64,000 nt of DNA from Ornithinibacillus scapharcae TW25 (GTDB lineage: Bacteria; Bacillota; Bacilli; Bacillales; Amphibacillaceae): positions 1 through 64,000 of the forward strand of contig NZ_AEWH01000004.1 of NCBI RefSeq assembly GCF_000190475.1. Direction: 5' to 3'. Position numbers and translations under genes: made by a program. Shown piece after piece: positions 47,372 through 56,890 of the stretch. How positions within the stretch are numbered: the stretch's first letter is position 1; each line of letters begins with the position of its first letter. The notes below the pieces were generated by a model. That model ran no database searches and had not been told where the DNA came from. It worked only from the letters and a program-made list of their open reading frames with translations.

Positions 47372-48625
47372 TCACCTTTCTATAATAAAATCATGCAAAA
47401 TTGTCGATTTCTTAGCTAGTTCAAATTCCTCATGTAGTGCATTGACTGCTTGATATACGTCTCTACTTGGAATTAATACCCAAATGGTTGTATGGCTATC
47501 TGCTGACTGTAGTATTTGTACTCCCTGATTTGTTAGTGCCTGCACGATTCTTGATGCTACACCTGGAACCCCTGTCATTCCAGCTCCTACTACTGAAACC
47601 TTTGTACAGTCTTCTATAACTGTAGGCTGGAACCCATTCTTCTCTAACATGGATACAGCCCTTTTCCTTTGTACTTCAGGAACAGTGTAAATAACCCCTG
47701 TAGGTGAGATATTTATAAAATCAATTGATATTCCTGCATCAGCCATCACTTTAAATACTTCTGATTGAAGTCGATAAGCTTCCTTCTCTTTTGTCTGGAC
47801 CTTGATTTGCGTTATATTTGCTAAATGAGCTATGCCAGTAACTAAACGGTCAGAAATATCGACACCAACTTTTCTATCTGAAGCAGTTGTAACAAGTGTT
47901 CCACCAGATTCTTCATACGTCGAACGAACTCGAATTGGAACTTTTGCATGCATCGCAATCTCTACTGCCCTAGGATGAATTACTTTGGCACCCTGGTATG
48001 CAAGATTACAAATCTCTTGATAGGTGACCACATCAAGAGATTGAGCATCTTTAACAACTCGTGGGTCTGCAGTCATAATCCCATTTACATCTGTAAAGAT
48101 ATCAATGCTTGACGCATTTAATGCTGCACCCAATGCAGCAGCTGTTGTATCACTTCCACCACGTCCTAACGTAGTAAGCTCTCCTTGTGAGTTTTTCCCT
48201 TGAAAGCCAGCAACAACTACTACATCATGTTTTTTCAATTCTGCTTGAATACGATTTGGATTAACTTCTTTTATCTTTGCTTGCGTATAATCGGCATTTG
48301 TAATGATACCAGCCTGTGCTCCAGTTAGCGCTATGGAATTAACGGAACGCATTTTTAATTCGTTCGATAATACGACGGACGAGATAATTTCTCCGCATGC
48401 CATCAACATATCCAACTCTCGATTGGAAACCGAGTGTTCAGGATAATCAACTAGTTTAAGAAGTGAATCAGTAGCATACGCTCCTGGACTCCTACCTAAA
48501 GCAGATACCACTACAACTAGCTTATAGCCGTTGTCTAGTGCGTTTTCTATATGATCTAATACATGTTGTCTAGTTTCTTTACTTTGTACAGAAGTTCCAC
48601 CAAATTTTTGCACTACTATCTGCAC
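47372..48625 (-). CDS. dapG: Aspartokinase I (DapG type)
   Basis: A 417-residue aspartate kinase: KFGGTSV at residue 7, GRGGSDTTA near residue 154, FTDVNGIMTADPR, then two ACT domains (about 265-410; VSVVGAGMTGVPG). Location next to asd and dapA identifies it as DapG, the diaminopimelate-sensitive isozyme in Bacillus. The start is GTG (48623-48625), with AGAGGTG seven bases upstream. It supplies aspartyl phosphate to Asd. Confidence 0.94.
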   Translation of the reverse strand: MQIVVQKFGGTSVQSKETRQHVLDHIENALDNGYKLVVVVSALGRSPGAYATDSLLKLVDYPEHSVSNRELDMLMACGEIISSVVLSNELKMRSVNSIALTGAQAGIITNADYTQAKIKEVNPNRIQAELKKHDVVVVAGFQGKNSQGELTTLGRGGSDTTAAALGAALNASSIDIFTDVNGIMTADPRVVKDAQSLDVVTYQEICNLAYQGAKVIHPRAVEIAMHAKVPIRVRSTYEESGGTLVTTASDRKVGVDISDRLVTGIAHLANITQIKVQTKEKEAYRLQSEVFKVMADAGISIDFINISPTGVIYTVPEVQRKRAVSMLEKNGFQPTVIEDCTKVSVVGAGMTGVPGVASRIVQALTNQGVQILQSADSHTTIWVLIPSRDVYQAVNALHEEFELAKKSTILHDFIIER

Positions 48626-48653
48626 AATTTGACACCTCTACCTAACAACATAA

Positions 48654-49703
48654 TTATTTTAACAACAGTCCCTTCTCTACGATGCGCTCAGCAATTTGAA
48701 CTGTATTCCAAGCTGCACCTTTTAGCAAGTTATCGGAAACCACCCACATATGGAAGCCCTTGTCATCATCTAAATCTTTTCTTACCCGCCCTACAAAAAC
48801 CTCTTTTTTCCCAGAAGCACTTTGAGGAGTTGGATATACTTGATTACTAGGATCGTCTTGTAGGATAACACCTTCAGCTTGCTCAAGAACTTTCCATACA
48901 TCAGAAGTAGTTAATCCTTCTTGCTCTACTTCAATATATACACTTTCTGCATGAGAAGTGAAAAATGGTAATCGTACACATGTTGCCGTGACTTTCAGAT
49001 CAGGGACATGCATAATTTTTCTAGTTTCATTAATCATTTTCATTTCTTCAAAGGTGTACCCATTATCTTGAAATAAATCAATTTGAGGAAGAGCATTGAA
49101 TGCTATTGGGTAATGCTTTTTGTCACCTTTTACCGGTAACAATTCTGGTACGACTTCTTCTTGATTTAATAGTCTCTCCGATTGATCTCTTAACTCTTCT
49201 ACTGCTTGATTACCGGCACCTGAAACAGCTTGATAGGTAGATACAATCACCCGATTCAGACCAAATGCATCCTTTATCGGTTTTAGTGCGGCGACCATCT
49301 GAATAGTGGAGCAATTTGGATTAGCAATTATTCCTTGATGCAGTGCCAAGTCTTCTGCATTTACTTCTGGCACCACTAATGGAATATCATCATCCATCCG
49401 GAATGCACTTGTATTATCAATAACTACTGCACCTCGTTTAACCGCTTCGGGTGCCAATCGTTTGGACACTGCACCTCCAGCAGAAAACAACGCAATATCT
49501 ATATTTAGAAAGCTATCTTCCACAGCCTCTTCAACAATTAATTCTTCACCTTTAAACAACACCTTAGTTCCCGCAGAACGCTTGGAGGATAAAAGCTTTA
49601 ATTGATTGATTGGAAAATCTCTTTCCTCTAGTATACTCATTATCTTTTGACCTACTGCTCCTGTTGCTCCAACTATTGCCAGGTTATACGTCTCTTTTGT
49701 CAT
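48654..49703 (-). CDS. asd: Aspartate-semialdehyde dehydrogenase
   Basis: A 349-residue enzyme with GATGAVGQK (NADP motif) near residue 12, the catalytic Cys in NPNCSTIQM near residue 129, and the QAVSGAGNQA segment. It reduces aspartyl phosphate to the semialdehyde used by DapA and for threonine and methionine. GAGGAGGGTG precedes the ATG. I see no lysine riboswitch in the 80 bases upstream. Confidence 0.96.
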   Translation of the reverse strand: MTKETYNLAIVGATGAVGQKIMSILEERDFPINQLKLLSSKRSAGTKVLFKGEELIVEEAVEDSFLNIDIALFSAGGAVSKRLAPEAVKRGAVVIDNTSAFRMDDDIPLVVPEVNAEDLALHQGIIANPNCSTIQMVAALKPIKDAFGLNRVIVSTYQAVSGAGNQAVEELRDQSERLLNQEEVVPELLPVKGDKKHYPIAFNALPQIDLFQDNGYTFEEMKMINETRKIMHVPDLKVTATCVRLPFFTSHAESVYIEVEQEGLTTSDVWKVLEQAEGVILQDDPSNQVYPTPQSASGKKEVFVGRVRKDLDDDKGFHMWVVSDNLLKGAAWNTVQIAERIVEKGLLLK

Positions 49704-49784
49704 GATGATGACACCCTCCTCAAAGGTAGTAGTTTAATTAATTTTTTGAATCATATAAATCTTAATGATATATTTTATCATAAC

Positions 49785-50375
49785 TTAGTTAGAAAATGAT
49801 ACTAATAGAGGCTGAAGTTGTTTCCCTTGAATTGCTGCCTCAATTGTTTCTGGTAGTAACTCCATATGAGCAACAAGTGAATTCGGCTTTTTAAACGGAT
49901 CATCTTGACCATAGGGAACGAAATAGATAAATTTACTTGCCATTAATCGCATTAGATTTACCCCGTTTAATCCTAATGCATCATTTGTAGAAATACCCAA
50001 CACAACTGGACTACCGTTTCTCATCGTAGCTTTCGCTGCCATTAAAGGTGGAGAATCTGTCTGTGCATTAGCAAACTTACTCATTGAATTTCCCGTAAGT
50101 GGAGCTATGACCATACAGTCTAGTGGATTTGCAGGTCCAAGCGGTTCAGCTTCTGGCATAGTGGAAATGACTTTCTTCCCCGTTATGGATTCAATACGAG
50201 CAATATGATCCTTTGCTTTACCAAATTTAGTATCGACATTCATCACGGTATAGGTTACAACAGGAACAACTTCAGCACCCAATTCTACTAAGCGTTCCAT
50301 TGGTCCAAATACTGCTTCATAGGTACAATGGGAGCCAGTAACTCCAAAACCAATTCTTTTTCCTTTAAGATCCAT
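49785..50375 (-). CDS. spoVFB: Dipicolinate synthase subunit B (SpoVFB/DpaB)
   Basis: A 196-residue flavoprotein-fold subunit: GFGVTGSHCTYEAV near residue 8, DCMVIAPLTGNSMSKFANAQTDS near residue 86, KATMRNGSPVVLGISTNDALG. With SpoVFA it converts the DapA product to dipicolinic acid in the mother cell. It follows spoVFA by three bases. Confidence 0.95.
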   Translation of the reverse strand: MDLKGKRIGFGVTGSHCTYEAVFGPMERLVELGAEVVPVVTYTVMNVDTKFGKAKDHIARIESITGKKVISTMPEAEPLGPANPLDCMVIAPLTGNSMSKFANAQTDSPPLMAAKATMRNGSPVVLGISTNDALGLNGVNLMRLMASKFIYFVPYGQDDPFKKPNSLVAHMELLPETIEAAIQGKQLQPLLVSFSN

Positions 50376-50378
50376 TCG

Positions 50379-51260
50379 TTATAACTCCTTTTCTTTTGTT
50401 AAAATTTGAATAATAACATCTGCCAATATTTTACCTGCTGTTCTAGGTGCAACAATACTTGGCAGGCTACGTGCTAATATGGCTTCGATACCTCTTTGTT
50501 TTGCATAAGCAAAATCAGTACCACCAGGCTTAGAGGCTAAATCAATAATAACGGAACTTGATGGAAGATTTTGAATGGCCTCTTTGGTGATGACCATTGC
50601 TGGAATGGTGTTGATTAACAAGTCACACTCACTTGTATAATCCGGCAATTTATTTAACGAAATAGGATTTAAGCCCATTTCCGTAATTCTTGCTAAGTCG
50701 CTAGATTTTTTTGTTGCAACAGAAACCTTAGCACCAAGTGCAGCAAATTTACTTGCAACCGTGTTTCCGACTCTACCGAATCCCGCTACAATAACTCTCG
50801 AAGAATGAATGGTATAATCCGTGTTCTCGATCGCCATCATAATGGTGCCTTCAGCAGTAGGAATAGAATTGTATATTGCGACATCATCTCGATCAAATAA
50901 TGGGATTAACTCTGTATCAGTTCTTTTAGTTAGTTCTGATAAATGGGTATTTGTTATTCCCGTAAAAACAATAGCTTTTTCTTTCAATTTTCTAAACCAC
51001 GCTTCTGTTAATTGAATGTCTTGGTCAGAAAAAACGGTCTCTACATTCCCTTCCTCATCCATACCTGTGATAGGTAAAATAACTACATCCAGGTCTTCCA
51101 CCTGAAGTTCTTGAAAATCAATTTGGTTTAATCCTGTGAATCCTTGTTCTAACTTGTCATATCCAACTAAAGCTATTTCTATATTGTCAATGGCTTTCAG
51201 TTGCCGAATTAACTCTAAATATCTCGCATCTCCACCTATTACAGCTATTAATAGTTTCAT
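50379..51260 (-). CDS. spoVFA: Dipicolinate synthase subunit A (SpoVFA/DpaA)
   Basis: A 293-residue protein with an N-terminal catalytic-like domain and a Rossmann domain (VAGFGRVGNTVASKFAALGAKV read in parts, near residue 155). It is the NAD(P)-binding half of dipicolinate synthase. GGAGGGTG precedes the ATG. A consensus sigma-K promoter lies about 80 bases upstream, matching its known late mother-cell expression. Confidence 0.95.
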   Translation of the reverse strand: MKLLIAVIGGDARYLELIRQLKAIDNIEIALVGYDKLEQGFTGLNQIDFQELQVEDLDVVILPITGMDEEGNVETVFSDQDIQLTEAWFRKLKEKAIVFTGITNTHLSELTKRTDTELIPLFDRDDVAIYNSIPTAEGTIMMAIENTDYTIHSSRVIVAGFGRVGNTVASKFAALGAKVSVATKKSSDLARITEMGLNPISLNKLPDYTSECDLLINTIPAMVITKEAIQNLPSSSVIIDLASKPGGTDFAYAKQRGIEAILARSLPSIVAPRTAGKILADVIIQILTKEKEL

Positions 51261-51337
51261 TACCTAGAACACCCTCCAACCTATAAAATTATCCTTCTGT
51301 TACTTTTGCTGGATTATCATGAATGCATTTTTCTTTA

Positions 51338-51364
51338 TAGCTTATGTGTTTTTAGGCGGATAGT
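51338..51364 (-). promoter_or_regulatory. Consensus sigma-K promoter of spoVF
   Basis: On the minus strand AC (51363-51364), a 16-base spacer, then CATAAGCTA (51338-51346) match the sigma-K pattern AC-N16-CATAnnnTA exactly. The start would be near 51330, giving a leader of about 70 bases. Confidence 0.75.
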
Positions 51365-51390
51365 GAATGGTACTTATGAAAAAACCTTTA

Positions 51391-51434
51391 AAAACGAACG
51401 CATTCGCTCGTCTTTTTACGAATGCGTTCGTTTT
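51391..51434. terminator. Second, bidirectional hairpin between ymxH and spoVFA
   Basis: Perfect 16-bp stem (51391-51406 with 51419-51434), 12-base loop, A-run on one side and T-run on the other. It lies just upstream of the sigma-K promoter and shields it from upstream transcription. Confidence 0.85.
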
Positions 51435-51483
51435 CTTATGCAGGCTAGAAAGATTTTTATACATTTCTATTTACCAAAAAAGA

Positions 51484-51507
51484 GCTAGTATCTCTGTAGA
51501 TACTAGC
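51484..51507 (-). terminator. Terminator of ymxH
   Basis: GCTAGTATC pairs with GATACTAGC over a 6-base loop, followed by a T run on the minus strand. Confidence 0.85.
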
Positions 51508-51518
51508 CCTTTTGACTC

Positions 51519-51755
51519 TTACGGTTTAGCCTCAATCATAATCATATCCTCACCAATTTTTTTAATCGAATTCCAATGTATTTTTGCTTCTTCGCCTTCT
51601 TTCTTTAAACCAAACCATTTATAATTCGGTAAAATAAAAGATTGAATTTGTCCAGTATGTTCATCGATTTCTAAATCGGTTTGACCTAGAACTCCTAGGC
51701 GTTTCCCATTGGTAATGTTCACAATCTCTTTGCTACTAATATCGTTATACCGCAA
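51519..51755 (-). CDS. ymxH: PRC-barrel sporulation protein YmxH (YlmC/YmxH family)
   Basis: A 78-residue PRC-barrel protein (MRYNDISSKEIVNITNGKR at the start, LGVLGQTDLEID near residue 20). Function unknown; associated with sporulators. I start at TTG (51753-51755), seven bases from GGGGTG, which gives the family length. It lies between mlpA and spoVFA. Confidence 0.88.
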   Translation of the reverse strand: MRYNDISSKEIVNITNGKRLGVLGQTDLEIDEHTGQIQSFILPNYKWFGLKKEGEEAKIHWNSIKKIGEDMIMIEAKP

Positions 51756-51801
51756 TGCTACACACCCCAACCTCTTTTTTATATGTATATGCCTAAAAAA
51801 A

Positions 51802-51825
51802 AGAACCTATGTTATCATAGGTTCT
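51802..51825 (-). terminator. Terminator of mlpA
   Basis: AGAACCTATG pairs with CATAGGTTCT over a 4-base loop, followed by a T run on the minus strand. Confidence 0.88.
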
Positions 51826-51842
51826 ATCTTCAATCAGTATTT

Positions 51843-53063
51843 CTAGCCAATTTTCGGTGCAATAATTGCCACTGAAGGATTACTACCAAAAGTTTCATCA
51901 ATCACTAGTCGAATGGAATCATGATTGACAGCATCAATCTCTTGTATCATTTCATCCAGTGTACGATGTCTCTTCAGTAGTAATTCGTTTTTACCATTTC
52001 TACTCATTCTGCTATTCGTACTTTCTAGGCTAAGCATTAAGCTTCCTTTTAGTTGCTCTTTACTATTTCTTAACTCTTTATCTGTTAGTCCTGTTTGAAC
52101 TAGTGATTCAACAGTCTCCTCAATGGTTTTTCGTAGTAATCCTAACTGTTCCTTACCTGTACCAGAATAAATAGTAAGCATGCCACTATCTTGGTATGCT
52201 GAATGATACGAAAATACAGAGTATGCTAGTCCACGTTTTTCTCTAACCTCTTGGAAGAGTCTCGAACTCATACTTCCACCAAGCACATTATTTAAGACGA
52301 TTAAACTGTATACATTTTCAGTTCCTAGAGGTAAACCATTATAACCGATACATAAGTGAGCTTGCTCCGTGTCTTTATGACGTTCAATGGTCTCACTGAT
52401 AAATGTAGGCTTCATGATAGTTGGTCTTGTTACATTTTTACCATAGTTTCCAAAATAACTATCTACTTTTGCAATAAAATCAGACTCCACATTTCCCGCT
52501 ATCGAAATCACAACGTTCTCCGGTGTGTAATAGTTACTTATGTACTCTCTTAATGTTTGCGGCGTAAATTTATTCAATAATTCTTCTGTTCCTAAAATAG
52601 GGTAACCTAATGGATGATTCCCATAAGCTGCCTTTGCTAATAAATCGTGTACGATATCATCAGGAGTATCCTCATACATCTTTATTTCTTCATAAACAAC
52701 TTTCTTCTCTCTTTCCATTTCATCCGGATCAAAGGAAGAATTAAAGAACATATCTGCCAAAATTTCAAGAGCGTAATCTTTATGAGTATCTAATACTTTA
52801 GCATAGAAACAAGTATACTCTTTTGAGGTAAAAGCATTTACCTGTCCACCAATAGAATCAAAAGCCTCAGCAATATCGACTGATGATCTTGTTTCTGTAC
52901 CCTTAAAGAACATATGCTCCAAAAAATGCGAAATTCCATTGTTTCTCTCATTTTCATTTCGGGATCCTGTTAGAACCCAAATACCGATTGTTACGGATCT
53001 TACTGCTGGTATTTTTTCTAGTACGATTCGTAGTCCGTTTTTACTAGTATGTTTCTCAATCAA
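51843..53063 (-). CDS. mlpA: M16 zinc metallopeptidase MlpA (YmxG)
   Basis: A 406-residue M16 peptidase with intact HFLEHMFF (HxxEH, near residue 47) and distal Glu in EEIKMYEDTPDD near residue 123; a second domain (GLAYSVFSYHSAYQDSG) follows. Unlike the YmfF/YmfH pair it has one active chain. The start is TTG (53061-53063), seven bases after AGGAGG. It lies 25 bases after ylxY. B. subtilis MlpA influences protease gene expression. Confidence 0.9.
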   Translation of the reverse strand: MIEKHTSKNGLRIVLEKIPAVRSVTIGIWVLTGSRNENERNNGISHFLEHMFFKGTETRSSVDIAEAFDSIGGQVNAFTSKEYTCFYAKVLDTHKDYALEILADMFFNSSFDPDEMEREKKVVYEEIKMYEDTPDDIVHDLLAKAAYGNHPLGYPILGTEELLNKFTPQTLREYISNYYTPENVVISIAGNVESDFIAKVDSYFGNYGKNVTRPTIMKPTFISETIERHKDTEQAHLCIGYNGLPLGTENVYSLIVLNNVLGGSMSSRLFQEVREKRGLAYSVFSYHSAYQDSGMLTIYSGTGKEQLGLLRKTIEETVESLVQTGLTDKELRNSKEQLKGSLMLSLESTNSRMSRNGKNELLLKRHRTLDEMIQEIDAVNHDSIRLVIDETFGSNPSVAIIAPKIG

Positions 53064-53088
53064 GTTACTTCCTCCTGTTTCAAACAAC

Positions 53089-54039
53089 CTATCGACTTTC
53101 AGACAATAGCTTGTCAATAGTTCCAATTTTGTATCCTTTTGATTTTATTTCTGTAATTAAGGAAGGTAATCCATTAACAACAGATTGAGTTGGATGCATA
53201 AGTACAGTAGCACCTGGATGAATTTTCCCCATTACACGATTCATCATAACATTTACAGAAGGTTTCTTCCAATCAATGGTATCTACCGTCCATAAAATTG
53301 TATTCATATGAAGCTCATCGGCAACTTTGACAACTTCATGTGAAAAACTTCCACTTGGTGGCGCAAACCATTTTGGTGTTTGACCTGTAATTGCATGGAT
53401 AACTTTGTTAGTTTCCTCCATTTGTTTCGTAATTTCAGATCTACCTAATCTAGCCATATCAGGATGATTATAGGCATGGTTACCAATAGTATGCCCTTCT
53501 TCCTGAATCATTTTCACATAATCAACATTCTCCTTAGCCCATTTGCCTTCGATAAAAAATGTGGCCTTTACGTTATGTTTCTTAAGAATATCTAAAATCT
53601 CAGGAATATACTCTGTTCCCCAAGAAACATTAATTAAGAATGCAATCATATCCTTTTTAGGATGACCACGATAAATGGGAGAAGGCTCTAGATCATCTAA
53701 GGATACCTTTGGTGGAATTTGCTCATACACTAATAATTCTTCTTTAAAACTCCCTGCTTTTTTCATTCGCTGATAGGATGCCTCGACATCTACTTTTCGA
53801 CCATTTCGACCTGGTGTCTTTTTCCATACACGGTCAATATAAGCATCACTCGGCTCTTCGAAGTAATGCTCGCTTTTCGATTGAATCTCCTGGTACAATG
53901 TATCGTTCGATTGAACGAATTCAAATTGGGAAAATACAGCTTGGTCATGAATTTGAAAAGGATTTTGATTTATGTTAAACGATATCATAACTATAATGAC
54001 AAAAACAATAAGATGTAGATACTTCCGATAATTGTTCAT
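53089..54039 (-). CDS. ylxY: YlxY: sporulation polysaccharide deacetylase-like protein
   Basis: A 316-residue protein with an N-terminal membrane or signal helix (about residues 7-25) and a NodB domain (about 120-310). The metal His pair is present (GNHAYNHPDM, near residue 190) as are WFAPPSGS and LWTVDTIDW. The usual TFDDG first motif is replaced by LINVSWG, so the catalytic base is altered, as in the YlxY/PdaB branch. Activity on peptidoglycan is therefore uncertain. It lies between pnp and mlpA. Confidence 0.88.
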   Translation of the reverse strand: MNNYRKYLHLIVFVIIVMISFNINQNPFQIHDQAVFSQFEFVQSNDTLYQEIQSKSEHYFEEPSDAYIDRVWKKTPGRNGRKVDVEASYQRMKKAGSFKEELLVYEQIPPKVSLDDLEPSPIYRGHPKKDMIAFLINVSWGTEYIPEILDILKKHNVKATFFIEGKWAKENVDYVKMIQEEGHTIGNHAYNHPDMARLGRSEITKQMEETNKVIHAITGQTPKWFAPPSGSFSHEVVKVADELHMNTILWTVDTIDWKKPSVNVMMNRVMGKIHPGATVLMHPTQSVVNGLPSLITEIKSKGYKIGTIDKLLSESR

Positions 54040-54147
54040 TCTATCACTCCTCTACTCCATTTATATGAGAGAGAAGGACAAGATATGAAAGAACAAAATC
54101 TGTTTGAAACATAATGAGAAATATTATAATGATCTTTAGAACAAAAA

Positions 54148-54171
54148 AAGAAACTGGAGTTCCAGCTTCTT
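54148..54171 (-). terminator. Terminator of pnp
   Basis: AAGAA-a-CTGGA pairs with TCCAG-c-TTCTT around a tight centre, with a T run on the minus strand. Confidence 0.75.
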
Positions 54172-54176
54172 AGAAA

Positions 54177-56291
54177 TTACATCGTTGATTTTTCTTCTTT
54201 TTCTTTTTGTTCTTTTAACACAGCTTTACGAGAAAGGTTAACGCGGCCTTGGTGGTCAATTTCTTTCACTTTAACCATGATTTGATCGCCAATTTTCACA
54301 ACATCTTCAACCTTATTTGTTCTCTCTTCAGCAAGTTCAGAAATGTGGACTAAGCCATCTTTTCCTTTAAAGATTTCTACAAAGGCACCAAATTTCTCAA
54401 TACGTTTTACAGTACCTAGGTACACTTGTCCAACTTCAACTTCCCGAACAATATCTTCAATTATTTGTTTCGCTTTTTCATTCATTTCTGGGTCAGTAGA
54501 TGAAATAAAGATACTTCCATCTTGTTCAATGTCAATCTTAACACCAGTCTCATCAATAATTTTATTGATTTGTTTTCCGCTAGGTCCAATTACATCGCGA
54601 ATTTTATCTGGATGGATAGACATCGTTAAAATCTTAGGAGCATAGCGAGATAATTCTGTCTTAGGTTGGCTAATTGTCTCCATCATAGACTCCAGAATTT
54701 GTAAACGACCTTTTTTAGCTTGCGTTAGTGCTTCTTCTAATATTTCTTTTGATAATCCATCAATCTTAATGTCCATTTGAAGTGCAGTAACCCCTATTTC
54801 GGTTCCGGCAACTTTGAAGTCCATATCGCCTAAAGCATCTTCCATTCCCTGAATATCCGTTAAGATTGTGTAATCATCACCTGATTTAACAAGTCCCATA
54901 GCAATACCAGCAACAGGTGCTTTGATTGGTACACCCGCATCCATCATAGCTAACGTACTCGCACAAATACTAGCTTGTGATGTAGAACCATTAGACTCTA
55001 ATACTTCTGATACTAATCGAATCGTATAAGGAAAATCTTTTTCTGATGGAACAACTTTTTCCAAAGCTCTTTCCCCTAATGCACCATGACCAATTTCTCT
55101 TCGACCTGGTCCTCTTATTGGTCCAGTTTCCCCAACGCTATACTGCGGGAAATTATAATGGTGCATAAAACGCTTAGATTCTTCTAAGTCTAGACCATCC
55201 AATATTTGAACATCCCCAAGTGCACCTAATGTACATACACTCAATGCTTGTGTTTGGCCCCGAGTAAATAGACCTGATCCATGAGCTCTTGGAAGAATTC
55301 CAACTCGAGAAGAAAGGGAACGAATTTCATCGATTTTACGACCATCCGGACGGATTTTTTCCTTAGTAATTAATCGACGTACTTCTTCTTTAACCATCTT
55401 GTCTAAGATGGCGCTCACTTGAGAAACAACCTCAGATTCTTCCTCTTCGTATTTAGCTAGTACTTGTGACTTCACTTCACTTATTGCAGCTTCTCTAGCG
55501 TGTTTTTCCTTGACTTGAATTGCTGCAAGTAAAGATTCATGCGCTTCTGCTTCTACTTTTGCTTTTAAGTCTTGGTCAAACTCAAATAAAACAACTTCAG
55601 ACTTTTCAGGTTGGATGGCTTGTACAATTTCTTCCTGGAAAGCTACTAAACGTTTAATTTCCTCATGACCAAACATAATTGCCTCAAGCATGATTTCTTC
55701 AGGTACTTCATTAGCTCCAGCTTCAACCATGTTAATGGCATCTTTTGTACCAGCAACTGTAAGTTCAATATCGCTCAATGCCTCTTGTTCAACAGTTGGA
55801 TTAATAATAAATTCTCCATTTACTCTACCAACATGAACACCTGCAATTGGCTGCTCAAATGGAATGTTAGAAATAGATAGAGCAATTGATGATCCAATCA
55901 TTGCAGCAATTTCCGTAGAACAGTCTTGATCGACACTCATAACGGTACTAATTACTTGAACTTCATTTCTATAACCATCTGGAAATAACGGTCTAATTGG
56001 TCGGTCAATTAATCTAGAAGCAAGTATTGCCTTCTCACTAGGTCGTCCCTCTCTTTTTATGAAGCCTCCTGGGATTTTACCAACCGCATAAAGGCGTTCT
56101 TCATAGTTAACTGTTAAAGGGAAAAATGGTAAATCTTTCGGTTCTTTTGAACCCGTTGCAACCGCAAGTACAGAAGAATCTCCATATTGAACCATACAAG
56201 CTCCACTTGCTTGTTTAGCTAGTTCTCCAATTTCTACAACAAACGGTTTTCCAGCGATTTCTGTGGAGAATACGTGTTTATCTTGTGCCAT
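54177..56291 (-). CDS. pnp: Polyribonucleotide nucleotidyltransferase (PNPase)
   Basis: A 704-residue 3'-5' phosphorolytic exoribonuclease: two RNase PH domains ([37 protein letters not shown]), a KH domain ([16 protein letters not shown] near residue 562) and an S1 domain ([18 protein letters not shown] near residue 625). It is the main 3' exonuclease in Bacillus. AAAGGAG precedes the ATG. It is next to rpsO, as in most bacteria, with a terminator between. Confidence 0.97.
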   Translation of the reverse strand: MAQDKHVFSTEIAGKPFVVEIGELAKQASGACMVQYGDSSVLAVATGSKEPKDLPFFPLTVNYEERLYAVGKIPGGFIKREGRPSEKAILASRLIDRPIRPLFPDGYRNEVQVISTVMSVDQDCSTEIAAMIGSSIALSISNIPFEQPIAGVHVGRVNGEFIINPTVEQEALSDIELTVAGTKDAINMVEAGANEVPEEIMLEAIMFGHEEIKRLVAFQEEIVQAIQPEKSEVVLFEFDQDLKAKVEAEAHESLLAAIQVKEKHAREAAISEVKSQVLAKYEEEESEVVSQVSAILDKMVKEEVRRLITKEKIRPDGRKIDEIRSLSSRVGILPRAHGSGLFTRGQTQALSVCTLGALGDVQILDGLDLEESKRFMHHYNFPQYSVGETGPIRGPGRREIGHGALGERALEKVVPSEKDFPYTIRLVSEVLESNGSTSQASICASTLAMMDAGVPIKAPVAGIAMGLVKSGDDYTILTDIQGMEDALGDMDFKVAGTEIGVTALQMDIKIDGLSKEILEEALTQAKKGRLQILESMMETISQPKTELSRYAPKILTMSIHPDKIRDVIGPSGKQINKIIDETGVKIDIEQDGSIFISSTDPEMNEKAKQIIEDIVREVEVGQVYLGTVKRIEKFGAFVEIFKGKDGLVHISELAEERTNKVEDVVKIGDQIMVKVKEIDHQGRVNLSRKAVLKEQKEKEEKSTM

Positions 56292-56445
56292 TATTCCTAG
56301 TACTCCTTTCTTTAAAGCATTCTAATCATTATTTTATACTTTAAAATCAATAATGTAAATTTAGCTATGTATTTTAAACGATTTGTGAGATAAATTTCAA
56401 TCTATCCCAAATGGTATACGTTATTTTACTGCTCTAACGTATAAA

Positions 56446-56469
56446 AAAAGCAGGATTACTCCTGCTTTT
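56446..56469 (-). terminator. Terminator of rpsO
   Basis: AAAAGCAGGA pairs with TCCTGCTTTT over a 4-base loop, with a T run on the minus strand, five bases past the rpsO stop. Confidence 0.9.
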
Positions 56470-56473
56470 ACAA

Positions 56474-56743
56474 TTATCTACGTAAGCCAAGCTTTTGAAT
56501 TAATTCGCGATAACGAGTTACATCCTTGTTACGTAAGTAGTTTAGTAAGTTACGACGCTTACCAACCATTTTTAATAGACCACGACGTGAGTGGTGATCT
56601 TTTTTATGAACACGTAGGTGGTCATTTAAAGTATTGATTTCTTCCGTTAGTACAGCGATTTGTACTTCTGGAGATCCAGTATCACTTTCATGCACCTTGT
56701 ACTCATTAATAATTTCATTCTTGCGTTCTTTTGTAATAGCCAT
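56474..56743 (-). CDS. rpsO: 30S ribosomal protein S15
   Basis: An 89-residue primary 16S-binding protein ([51 protein letters not shown]). It nucleates assembly of the 30S platform. It is probably monocistronic between its own promoter and terminator, with a structured leader. Confidence 0.98.
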   Translation of the reverse strand: MAITKERKNEIINEYKVHESDTGSPEVQIAVLTEEINTLNDHLRVHKKDHHSRRGLLKMVGKRRNLLNYLRNKDVTRYRELIQKLGLRR

Positions 56744-56823
56744 TCAGGCCACCTCCTAGTTTTTAGTATCCCCTGTCCCCTAGCAAACGTCGGAGTCTCG
56801 ATTTGCCAAGCGAAGGTTTTAAC
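56744..56823 (-). ncRNA. Structured rpsO leader, possible S15 autoregulatory element
   Basis: The roughly 80-base leader can pair CTTGGCAAA with TTTGCTAGG (with a G-U pair) around CG-rich loops, just before the ribosome binding site AGGAGG. S15-binding leaders upstream of rpsO are known in several bacteria, including Geobacillus. The structure here is my hand fold only. Confidence 0.45.
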
Positions 56824-56829
56824 TGTTTT

Positions 56830-56858
56830 ATCTTACACCTTTTTCATCATAATTGCAA
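56830..56858 (-). promoter_or_regulatory. Promoter of rpsO
   Basis: Minus strand TTGCAA (56853-56858) and TAAGAT (56830-56835) with a 17-base spacer. Confidence 0.6.
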
Positions 56859-56890
56859 GAGATTAGCAGAATAGACGAAATGGATAAGTC

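Noticed and set aside
49704-49784. Lysine riboswitch (L box) upstream of asd-dapG-dapA
   Set aside because: The gap is only about 80 bases, too short for the roughly 170-base aptamer, and none of its conserved loops is visible.
51391-51434. LexA box inside the GAACGCATTCG hairpin
   Set aside because: The right half-site does not match GTTC, and the perfect stem with A and T flanks is better explained as a terminator.
51306-51488. Plus-strand 60-residue frame between spoVFA and ymxH
   Set aside because: It runs through two terminator hairpins and the sigma-K promoter, has no ribosome binding site and encodes no recognisable domain.
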